Of a stretch of DNA of 36,831 nt, positions 1 to 6,775 are shown one piece after another (position 1 is the first letter of the stretch; every line of letters starts with the position of its first letter). Position numbers and translations under genes: made by a program. The stretch lies in NCBI GenBank assembly GCA_041687435.1, contig JAWLBX010000031.1, forward strand, positions 1 to 36,831, given 5' to 3'. Origin of the DNA: JACKII01 sp041687435 (GTDB taxonomy: Bacteria; Pseudomonadota; Alphaproteobacteria; Bin95). Below the pieces are notes generated by a model. It saw only the letters and a program-made list of their open reading frames with translations, had not been told where the DNA came from and searched no databases.

Positions 1-128
1 CCGATGCGCTTGTAAAACTCATGATCTTCCGGGAGTTCCGCGTATTCCGTTAGCTTTGAGCTACCTAATATCGGAGGGGAGCCCGTGAGGTGACCAGCTA
101 CTAAGTGATGCGTTTTCTTGTTTGACAT
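1..128 (-). CDS. N-terminal part of an unidentified protein, running off the left edge
   Basis: Reading the minus strand from the ATG at 128-126 gives 42 uninterrupted codons to the window edge. The peptide begins MSNKKTHHLVAG and continues with a hydrophilic stretch ending ELPEDHEFYKRI. A GGGAGG ribosome-binding site lies about 10 bases upstream of the ATG. Codon use is unlike the neighbouring genes: TTA twice, plus GTA, CTA and ATA, in an AT-richer stretch, which hints at recent acquisition. I do not recognise a family from this fragment. The next gene (cupin) lies 101 bp away in the same direction and could be upstream in the same transcript. The open frame, start codon and ribosome-binding site are visible; that it is expressed is inference. 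Confidence 0.55.
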   Translation of the reverse strand, partial: MSNKKTHHLVAGHLTGSPPILGSSKLTEYAELPEDHEFYKRI

Positions 129-229
129 AAGTTTATAGCCTCCCGGTGGATGGCAATGGGTTACGATGCAGTCCCGCTCGAGAGAAACCCGGCTAGCTTG
201 GCGCTATACGGTTTTTCGGCTGCCTCGCC

Positions 230-580
230 TCATTCGATCGGCACGAAGATCGAGTGGCGCAGCTTCTCGTTGATCGCCTTGGAGCAATGGCCCTTGCCGT
301 GCGTGTCCTCCACCAGGATCACCTCGCCGGCGGCGATGGTGCGGGTTTCGCCGTCGCTGGCGGTGATGGCGACACCGTTGTCCAGGTTGATGATGTACTG
401 GCGGCGCGGCGCCGGGTGCCAGGCATAGTCGTAGGTGCCGGGCGTCGCGCGGAAGATGATGCCGGTGGCCGGGAAGGTTTCCGATGTCTTGCCGCCGGGG
501 CCTTCGTTTTTCCATTCCACCTCGATATCGCGGAAATGGGTCTCGCCATTTTCGTCGGTGTAGAGATTGTGGATGCGCAT
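230..580 (-). CDS. Small single-domain cupin protein
   Basis: A 116-residue protein made almost entirely of one cupin beta-barrel. Near residue 53 it has a degenerate first cupin motif (AWHPAPRRQYII), and near residue 86 a recognisable second motif (GEVILVEDTHGKGH) with its Gly and His. Several metal-binding His/Glu positions of the first motif are not clear, so metal binding is uncertain. The start is supported by AAGGAAA just upstream of the ATG. It is the last gene of a leftward run and follows the fumarase-like gene by 36 bp, so co-transcription is likely. Members of this family are usually annotated only as cupin-domain proteins, and no substrate can be assigned. The family call is firm and the function unknown. 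Confidence 0.75.
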   Translation of the reverse strand: MRIHNLYTDENGETHFRDIEVEWKNEGPGGKTSETFPATGIIFRATPGTYDYAWHPAPRRQYIINLDNGVAITASDGETRTIAAGEVILVEDTHGKGHCSKAINEKLRHSIFVPIE

Positions 581-616
581 GGGGTTTCCTTGGTTGCTGG
601 TGTTGCGTTGTCCGCT

Positions 617-1999
617 TCAATCCGCCTGCCAAAATTCGGCGGTCAGGCGGTCGTATTCCTCTGCCGACAGCAGGCCCAGTTCGACCGCGGCGGCTTTCGG
701 GCTGATATCGTCGGCTGCGGCCTTTTGCACGATCTTTGCGACGGTTTCGTAGCCAAGGTGCGGGTTGAGAGCGGTTGCGGCCATGATCGAGGTTTCGACA
801 TAGTGCGCGATCCGCTCCCGGTTCGCTTCCAGGCCGCGCACCATTTGTTCGGCAAAGGCCGTGACCGCATCGGCCATCAGGCCGGTCGATTGCAGCACCG
901 CATCCAGGATCACCGGCTTGGCGACATTCAACTCGAACGTGCCCGCAGCACCCGCGTGCGTGACCGTGACATGGTTGCCCATGACGCGGAAGCAAACCTG
1001 CACCAGCGCTTCCGCCAGCGTCGGGTTGCGCTTGCCCGGCATGATGGAGGAGGTGAGGCCGTCGTGCGGGATCACCAGTTCGGCCAGCCCGGCCCGCGGC
1101 CCGGCGCCCAGCAGGCGGATGTCGTTGGCGATCCGCACCAGGGAGCCGGCGATGGTGTTGAGATGGCCGCTCGCCTCCACCATGGCGTCGTGCGCGCCCA
1201 TGCCCTCGAACTTGTTGGGGTTGGCGCGGAAGGGCAGGCCGGTCAGCGCCGCGATCTCCTCCGCAAACGCCCGGTCGAAGCCCTTGGCCGCGTTCAAGCC
1301 GGTTCCCACGGCGGTGCCGCCCTGGGCAACCGGCATCAGCGCCGCCAGCGCGGCGTCGGCCCGCTGCTGCCCCAGTTCGATTTGCCGGGCATAGCCACCG
1401 AAGGCCTGGCCGAGCTTCATCGGCACGGCGTCCTGCAGGTGCGTGCGGGCTATGCGCACGATCTTGGCGAACTCGTCGGCTTTTGCCGTCAGTTCCTGAT
1501 GCAGCAGGGCCAGCGCCGGTTTCAGCCGGTGTTCCAGGGCCAGCGCGGCGGCGACGTGCATCACGGTCGGGAAGCTGTCGTTCGAGGATTGGCCGCGGTT
1601 GACGTGGTCGTTCGGATGCACCGGGGCCTTGCTGCCGAGGGCCGAGCCCAGGATCTCGTTGGCCCGGTTGGCGATCACCTCGTTCGCATTCATGTTGAAG
1701 GCGGTGCCGGAGCCGACCTGCCAGACCGGCAGGGGGAAATGATCGTCGAGCTTGCCGTCCGCCACCTCTCGCGCCGCCTGTTCGATGGCAATGGCCAAGT
1801 CGTTCGGCAACTCTCCCAGTTTGCGGTTGGCACGGGCGGCGGCAAGTTTCTGCAGGCCGAAGGCCCGCGCGATTTCCACCGGCGCGGGACCGGTGCCGAT
1901 GGCAAAAACGCTGCGGCCGCGTTCGGTTTGCGCGCCCCAGTATTTCGTGGCGTCGACGTCAATCTCGCCGAATGCGTCGCGTTCGGTGCGGGTGGACAT
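617..1999 (-). CDS. fumC: Class II fumarase-like enzyme (fumarase/aspartase superfamily), divergent active-site loop
   Basis: A 460-residue protein, normal length for class II fumarate hydratase, which interconverts fumarate and L-malate. Visible superfamily blocks are GSGTAFNMNANEV near 97, HPNDHVN near 128, the catalytic-His block RTHLQDA (H187), GGTAVGTGLN near 227 and the mobile loop TSSIMPGKRNP near 316-326. The loop differs from the usual GSSIMPGKVNP: the first Gly is Thr, and the Val after Lys is Arg, as in the KRNP of adenylosuccinate lyase and PcaB-type enzymes. GSGTQxN is GSGTAFN. It is therefore clearly in the superfamily and closest to FumC, but substrate preference could have shifted. 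The ATG overlaps the ruvB stop by one base (TAATG), suggesting translational coupling. The cupin gene follows. Confidence 0.8.
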   Translation of the reverse strand: MSTRTERDAFGEIDVDATKYWGAQTERGRSVFAIGTGPAPVEIARAFGLQKLAAARANRKLGELPNDLAIAIEQAAREVADGKLDDHFPLPVWQVGSGTAFNMNANEVIANRANEILGSALGSKAPVHPNDHVNRGQSSNDSFPTVMHVAAALALEHRLKPALALLHQELTAKADEFAKIVRIARTHLQDAVPMKLGQAFGGYARQIELGQQRADAALAALMPVAQGGTAVGTGLNAAKGFDRAFAEEIAALTGLPFRANPNKFEGMGAHDAMVEASGHLNTIAGSLVRIANDIRLLGAGPRAGLAELVIPHDGLTSSIMPGKRNPTLAEALVQVCFRVMGNHVTVTHAGAAGTFELNVAKPVILDAVLQSTGLMADAVTAFAEQMVRGLEANRERIAHYVETSIMAATALNPHLGYETVAKIVQKAAADDISPKAAAVELGLLSAEEYDRLTAEFWQAD

Positions 2000-3066
2000 T
2001 ATCGGCCTCCTTCAGGGGATTGCGGTTCGTCGCCAAACATATCGGGCTGGGCCGCGCCACGGGGAAGCGGAAGGCCAAGATGGGTCCACGCCTGGCCGGT
2101 CAGCATGCGGCCGCGGGGCGTGCGGGCGACGAAGCCTTCCTGCATCAGATAGGGCTCGATCACCTCCTCGATGGCGTCGCGCGCTTCGGAAAGGGCGGCG
2201 GCAATGGTCTCGACCCCGACCGGCCCGCCGCCGTAATGCTCTGCCAGCACGGTGAGGTAGCGCCGGTCGGCGCTGTCCAGGCCGCGGGCATCGACCCCGA
2301 GCCGCTCCAGCGCGCGGGCCGCCAGGGCGTGGGTCAGGTGGCCCTCGGTCTCGACCAGGGCGAAGTCCGCCACGCGGCGCAGCAGCCGGCCGGCGACCCG
2401 CGGCGTGCCGCGAGAGCGGGCTGCGATTTCGGCAATGCCGTCTGCCTCCGCCTGCAGGCCCATCAGCCTAGCTGCGCGGGCGATGATCGTCGCCAATTCG
2501 GCGCGGGTGTAGAATTCCAGCCGCAAGGGAATGCCGAAGCGGTCGCGCAGCGGCGTCGTCAGCAGACCGAGCCGCGTGGTCGCGCCGATCAGGGTGAAGG
2601 GTTGCAGGTCGATCCGCACGGTCCGCGCTGCCGGGCCCTCGCCAATCACCAGGTCCAGCTCGAAATCCTCCATCGCGGGATAGAGAATTTCCTCCACCAC
2701 AGGGCTCAGGCGGTGGATTTCGTCAATGAACAGCACGTCGCGCGCTTCCAGATTGGTCAGCACCGCGGCCAGATCGCCCGGCCGGGCAATGACAGGGCCG
2801 GAGGTCATGCGGAAATTGACACCCAACTCGCGCGCCACGATTTGCGCCAGCGTGGTTTTGCCAAGGCCGGGCGGGCCGTAGAGCAACAAATGGTCCATCG
2901 CCTGCGCCCGCTGCCGCGCCGCCTGCACGAACACGCGCAGGTTCTGCCGGGCTTCCGCCTGGCCGGTGAAATCGTCCAGGGATTGCGGGCGCAATGCGCG
3001 ATTATCCGCGGCTGCCTCGTCCTCTGGCAGCGGGTCGGGGCGCAGGATCGGGTCGGGTTCGGTCAT
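1999..3066 (-). CDS. ruvB: Holliday junction branch migration ATPase RuvB
   Basis: A 355-residue AAA+ motor that, as hexameric rings with RuvA, drives branch migration of Holliday junctions in the cytoplasm. Walker A is GPPGLGKTT at 64-72 (K70), Walker B and its extension are FIDEIHRL around 113-120, and sensor 1 (GATTRLG) and the arginine-finger block (PLRDRFGI) follow in normal order. The C-terminal winged-helix segment (EPYLMQEGFVARTPRGR) is present. The start is supported by AAGGTG upstream of the ATG. It lies 19 bp after ruvA and overlaps the fumarase-like gene by one base. Identification is secure. Confidence 0.97.
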   Translation of the reverse strand: MTEPDPILRPDPLPEDEAAADNRALRPQSLDDFTGQAEARQNLRVFVQAARQRAQAMDHLLLYGPPGLGKTTLAQIVARELGVNFRMTSGPVIARPGDLAAVLTNLEARDVLFIDEIHRLSPVVEEILYPAMEDFELDLVIGEGPAARTVRIDLQPFTLIGATTRLGLLTTPLRDRFGIPLRLEFYTRAELATIIARAARLMGLQAEADGIAEIAARSRGTPRVAGRLLRRVADFALVETEGHLTHALAARALERLGVDARGLDSADRRYLTVLAEHYGGGPVGVETIAAALSEARDAIEEVIEPYLMQEGFVARTPRGRMLTGQAWTHLGLPLPRGAAQPDMFGDEPQSPEGGR

Positions 3067-3085
3067 CGCCGCACCTTAGCCGCGC

Positions 3086-3781
3086 TCAGAGGGAGCGGGC
3101 GAGCAATTTCAGCGCAGCCTTGATCAGAGCCTCCGCCGTATGCCCGTCATCGCCGGCGTGGGCGGCCTCCGCAACCGCGCGGGCGGCTTCGGACCGGTCA
3201 TAGCCGAGATTGACCAGCGCGGACAGCGCATCTGCGGTTGCCGCCGCATTGCCGGCATCCGCCCCTGTGATCTTGGCCCGCGTTTGCCCGGCAGGCCGTT
3301 CCGCATCACCGGGCGTTGCCGATGCGTTTGGTGTTCGGGGTGCTGCGTGGCGGCTTGCCTGCGCCCCCAAAGCCATGACCCCAGGCGCCTTATCTGCCAG
3401 TTCGTTGACGATGCGCGCCGCCAGCTTTGGCCCCACCCCAGGAGCGGAGCGAACGGCACCTGTATCGCCTAGGGCGATGGCACGGCTAACGCCCTCGGCG
3501 CCCAACGCGCCCAGGATCGAGAGCGAGGCTTTGGCACCGACACCCTGCACCGTCGTGAGCAGCCGATGCCACTCCCGCTCCGCCACCGTGCGGAAGCCGA
3601 TGAGTTGCAGCAGATCCTCCCGCACCACCAGTTCGGTGTAGAGGCTGGCCACGGTTCCCGGCGCGGGCAGGGCTGCCAGGGTTCCGGGCGCGCAATACAG
3701 GATATAGCCGACGCCCGCGGCCTCGATCAGCACGTGATCCTCTGCGATATAGTCGATGATGCCGGTAATCTTGCCGATCAT
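3086..3781 (-). CDS. ruvA: Holliday junction DNA helicase subunit RuvA
   Basis: A 231-residue protein that binds four-way junctions as a tetramer and loads RuvB. The N-terminal OB-fold begins MIGKITGIIDYI. The tandem helix-hairpin-helix segments are visible as LLTTVQGVGAKASLSIL and SAPGVGPKLAARIVNEL. An Ala/Gly-rich flexible linker (about residues 135-175) separates them from the C-terminal RuvB-binding domain (ALVNLGYDRSEAARAV). It is a little longer than the E. coli protein because of this linker. The ATG overlaps the ruvC stop as ATGA, indicating translational coupling. Confidence 0.96.
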   Translation of the reverse strand: MIGKITGIIDYIAEDHVLIEAAGVGYILYCAPGTLAALPAPGTVASLYTELVVREDLLQLIGFRTVAEREWHRLLTTVQGVGAKASLSILGALGAEGVSRAIALGDTGAVRSAPGVGPKLAARIVNELADKAPGVMALGAQASRHAAPRTPNASATPGDAERPAGQTRAKITGADAGNAAATADALSALVNLGYDRSEAARAVAEAAHAGDDGHTAEALIKAALKLLARSL

Positions 3782-4281
3782 CGCGCCTTCTCCATCGCAC
3801 TGGCGCGCCGTAATTCCGCTGCCGCGCTCCAGATATGGCAGATGGCGATGGCCAGGGCATCGGTCGAATCGGCGCTGGCCGGCTCAACCCCCGGCAGCAG
3901 AAGGCGCACCATGTGCAGCACCTGCGCCTTGTCCGCATGGCCGACCCCAACCACGGCCTTTTTGACGGAATTCGGCGCGTATTCTGCCACCGGCAGGCCG
4001 GCGCGGGCCGGCACCAGCAGGGCGATGGCACGAGCCTGGCCAAGCTTCAGTGTGCCGGCAGCATCCTTGCTGACAAAGGTTTGCTCCACGGCGGCGGCCT
4101 GTGGCGCATAGCGTTCGATGACGCCTTCCAGCCCTTCGTAAAGGCGGGCGAGGCGCAAGGCCAGTTCGCCCTCGCCGGAAGTGCAGGTGCCGTCGGCCAC
4201 ATGGGTCAGCCGGTCGCCTCGCGCTTCGATCACGCCCCACCCGGTGCGGCGCAGGCCGGGATCTATTCCAATGACACGCAT
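3778..4281 (-). CDS. ruvC: Crossover junction endodeoxyribonuclease RuvC
   Basis: A 167-residue RNase H-fold resolvase that nicks Holliday junctions symmetrically. The four acidic catalytic residues fall exactly at the positions known from the E. coli enzyme: D7 (VIGIDPG), E66 (AVEQTF), D138 and D141 (SADSTDALA). It is the first gene of the leftward ruvC-ruvA-ruvB-fumarase-cupin run and overlaps ruvA by ATGA. The upstream 86 bp separate it from the SapC gene. No YebC/TACO1-family gene lies upstream here, although it often does in other proteobacteria (family knowledge). Confidence 0.97.
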   Translation of the reverse strand: MRVIGIDPGLRRTGWGVIEARGDRLTHVADGTCTSGEGELALRLARLYEGLEGVIERYAPQAAAVEQTFVSKDAAGTLKLGQARAIALLVPARAGLPVAEYAPNSVKKAVVGVGHADKAQVLHMVRLLLPGVEPASADSTDALAIAICHIWSAAAELRRASAMEKAR

Positions 4282-4367
4282 AGGCTATTCAGAATCGCTC
4301 CCGTTGGCAGTCCGCTGGCCCATGCGCTGGGGGGCAGGCGCAGCGGCGGCCCGCCCCCGGCAAGCCA

Positions 4368-5108
4368 TCAATGCACGCTGTTGCGGGGTTGCAGGCGCTG
4401 CCGCAGGTTGTCGCGGCGACCGAGCGACAGCATGTGAACATGGATCAGTTCCAGCACGCCGGAGGTGAGCAGGTCTTTAACGGCATCGGCCGGCAATCCA
4501 TGCAGCTTTTCCCGATCGACCGTCGCGAAACCGCGCACGGTTGCGGTGCGGCCGTCCGTTTCGGTGAAGGTCATCTGGCGCGGGTTCAGCAGATCCAGCG
4601 TTTGCAGCCGCTCGCCCAAAAGCTGGGTGATCTTTCGTGCGCGCATCATCGCGTTTGCGAATTCGATGATTTTTTTCAGGTATGGGGTGGTCTCGCCATT
4701 GGCGTCGAACAGCGCCTCGCCCGCGCCATCCTGGCGGCATAGCGGCGAGGCTTCGTCGATGCACAGCAGCGAGGGGTTGCTGGTGTTGCCTTCGGCGAAA
4801 CCGAACGGATACTGACGCAGCAGCGCCGGGACATAGCGGCCGGTCCATTGACCTTCGGGCGATACGAACAGGTTTTCGCCATCGCGCAGGCCAAGCAGCG
4901 CCACGGGCGCCAGTCCCTGTTCGCCGCCGCCCGCAAACACGATCGGGTATTCCTGCGCGACCATGGCGAATTCCGATGCCATGATCGGGATTGCGATCAT
5001 GCCGGCGGCAAAGCGGTAATCCGCCTCCCGGGCCGCAATAGCCCAGCCGCCATGCCGTTCCGCGGTCAACGCTCGGGGTTGCCGGTAGATCGATGTTTGT
5101 TCCGCCAT
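4368..5108 (-). CDS. SapC family protein
   Basis: A 246-residue protein resembling the SapC family, named after a Campylobacter S-layer-associated gene; the true function in proteobacteria is not established. Characteristic stretches are the N-terminal dyRFAA-like block followed by IPIMASEFAMVAQEYPIVFAG, the GQWTGRYVPALLRQYPF block, and a late EKLHGLPADAV segment. No signal peptide or membrane helix is apparent, so a cytoplasmic location is likely. The start is supported by GGAGATG about 6 bases upstream of the ATG. It stands alone between the MFS gene and ruvC, both in the same direction. A perfect -35-like TTGACA lies on the minus strand at 5258-5253, but no convincing -10 was seen. Confidence 0.8.
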   Translation of the reverse strand: MAEQTSIYRQPRALTAERHGGWAIAAREADYRFAAGMIAIPIMASEFAMVAQEYPIVFAGGGEQGLAPVALLGLRDGENLFVSPEGQWTGRYVPALLRQYPFGFAEGNTSNPSLLCIDEASPLCRQDGAGEALFDANGETTPYLKKIIEFANAMMRARKITQLLGERLQTLDLLNPRQMTFTETDGRTATVRGFATVDREKLHGLPADAVKDLLTSGVLELIHVHMLSLGRRDNLRQRLQPRNSVH

Positions 5109-5276
5109 GAATTCATCTCCAGTCGTCGCGCGGGCGGGAAGCCCTCCAAAGGATTTGTCGCCGGATCTTCATGCGCTGACAAGCCCCGGTCCGCCCATCC
5201 GGCAGTCGGCCGGCTCGCCATGCCGGCACCGATGCTTTGAAGGGGCATTATTTGTCAATGGGTTCGGAGTTTTCGA

Positions 5277-6557
5277 TCAACCGGCAAGTGCGGTGATGCC
5301 TGGCTTCTCCCCAGCCGGTTGCGGTCGCGGCGGCAACCGGCCCGTGCGAATGATCAGGCTGGCGATGATCGCAAGATTCGCAAGATTGAAGGCGCCGCCG
5401 ATCAGGAAGGCCGTGTCGTAGGAGCCGGTGAGGTCGAATGCCATGCCGCCCAGCCAGGAGCCGAGCGCCATACCCGCACCGGCGAACAGAATCACCCCGC
5501 CGGTGCGCCGCCCGGCCTCCCTTGCGGGTAGGTATTCGCGGATGATCACCGGATAGCACGGCAGGATGCCGCCATAGCCGAACCCAAACAGCGCGGCAAT
5601 GACGTAGATGGTGACAAGCCCGTCGAAAAAGGCGAGCGAGATGAGGAACACCATCTGCGCAAAGGAAAAGATGAATATCGCCCGCAGGCCGCCAAACCGG
5701 CCGCTCAGATAGCCGACACCGAAAAAGCTGCTGATGGCCGCACAGGTCAGCATGACCGACAGTGCGGCCGCGCCGTTGGCGGGGTCATAGCCCAAGTCGC
5801 TGACATAGGAAACGATGTGCGCCAGCGGCAGCGACATCGCCACGCAACAGCCGACCGATGCGGCGGACAGGGTCAATTGCATGCGCAGGGGCGTCATCCC
5901 GGCAAGCGACCGCAGTGGTGTGCTCGTCCGGCGGGGGGCGGGGCTGCCCGGCGTCTCGACTTCCGGTTCCGGCGGACGCATGCGCAGGATCAGCACCAGC
6001 GGCAGCATGGTCGCCAGCACGAACACCCCGTACCAGACCGCGGTCTCGCGCCAGCCGATGGCATCGAAGAACACCTGGAACACCGGCGGCCAGACCGCGC
6101 CGGAAATCGCCTGTCCGGAGCCGACAATGCCGACTGCCCTGCCGCGGTTGTGCTCGAACCAGCGGGTGATATTGGCCGTCAGCGGCGAAAACAAGGCCGC
6201 GCGGCCAAGGAACCCCAGCATGACGCCATAGATGACGTACAGTTCCCATGGACTTGACACCATGCTGGTCAGTATGGCACCGGCGCCGATCATGACCGCG
6301 CCGAACACAGCCGGCAGGCCCATTCCCCAGCGGTCCAGCAGATAGCCCATGAAAATGCCGCCGAACCCGCCGCCAAGATACTGCAGCGCATAGGCAGTCG
6401 ATGGCACGACGCGGGGCCAATCGAACTCGGCGCTGATGAGCTTCAGCGCCACGACCAGGAAATAGATGCTGCCCGTGCCGATTACCATGAACAGCAGCGA
6501 GGCAATCAGGACGGCATAGCTTTTGAGACCGGATCGGCCGGTTGTCTGGTCTGGCAT
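5277..6557 (-). CDS. MFS transporter, oxalate/formate-antiporter or monocarboxylate-like
   Basis: A 426-residue inner-membrane carrier with about 12 hydrophobic segments and a central cytoplasmic loop near residues 195-215 (PEPEVETPGSPAPRR). The conserved loop 2-3 motif appears as GYLLDRWGMG (about 72-81). The layout and the RWFEHNRGRAVGIVGSGQAIS block resemble the OFA/monocarboxylate branch of the major facilitator superfamily, which moves organic acids. The substrate cannot be assigned. It is divergent from the molybdenum-enzyme gene at 6776 with a 218-bp shared promoter region, so shared regulation and a shared pathway are plausible but unproven. Confidence 0.8.
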   Translation of the reverse strand: MPDQTTGRSGLKSYAVLIASLLFMVIGTGSIYFLVVALKLISAEFDWPRVVPSTAYALQYLGGGFGGIFMGYLLDRWGMGLPAVFGAVMIGAGAILTSMVSSPWELYVIYGVMLGFLGRAALFSPLTANITRWFEHNRGRAVGIVGSGQAISGAVWPPVFQVFFDAIGWRETAVWYGVFVLATMLPLVLILRMRPPEPEVETPGSPAPRRTSTPLRSLAGMTPLRMQLTLSAASVGCCVAMSLPLAHIVSYVSDLGYDPANGAAALSVMLTCAAISSFFGVGYLSGRFGGLRAIFIFSFAQMVFLISLAFFDGLVTIYVIAALFGFGYGGILPCYPVIIREYLPAREAGRRTGGVILFAGAGMALGSWLGGMAFDLTGSYDTAFLIGGAFNLANLAIIASLIIRTGRLPPRPQPAGEKPGITALAG

Positions 6558-6694
6558 GGGGTTTCATCCGCTAAGCGCATTTTGCCGTTGATTGGCTTCC
6601 CACGGTATAGGGCTCCGGGCCGGACGCAAGGCGTTCCAGGCTTGCGGTGGACGGGCGTGTCGTTTGTTGCCTTTTCCGTTCTGTCCTGCGGGAA

Positions 6695-6729
6695 CTGTCA
6701 TTGACAACGACCCCCTGTATAATTCTGAT
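6695..6729 (+). promoter_or_regulatory. Candidate promoter boxes upstream of the molybdopterin-subunit gene
   Basis: A perfect TTGACA lies at 6701-6706 and a perfect TATAAT at 6718-6723, but only 11 bp separate them, so they cannot be one sigma-70 promoter. Workable pairings are CTGTCA (6695-6700) with the TATAAT at 17 bp, or the TTGACA with TCTGAT (6724-6729) at 17 bp. TTGACA is also half of the small palindrome TGTCA-T-TGACA (6696-6706). Transcription starting just downstream would leave a leader of about 45 nt before the ATG at 6776. Confidence 0.4.
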
Positions 6730-6775
6730 AGGGTCTCGCAATTCTCTCGACGACGCCGACAGGGATTCCTTCGAC

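Noticed and set aside
254..2152. Long plus-strand frame of 632 codons
   Set aside because: It is the antisense shadow of the fumarase-like and cupin genes, rich in Gly, Arg and His as expected for antisense of GC-rich coding DNA.
6647..6775. N-terminal extension of the molybdopterin-subunit frame
   Set aside because: The added residues are unlike the family, and the promoter-like boxes at 6695-6729 lie inside it.
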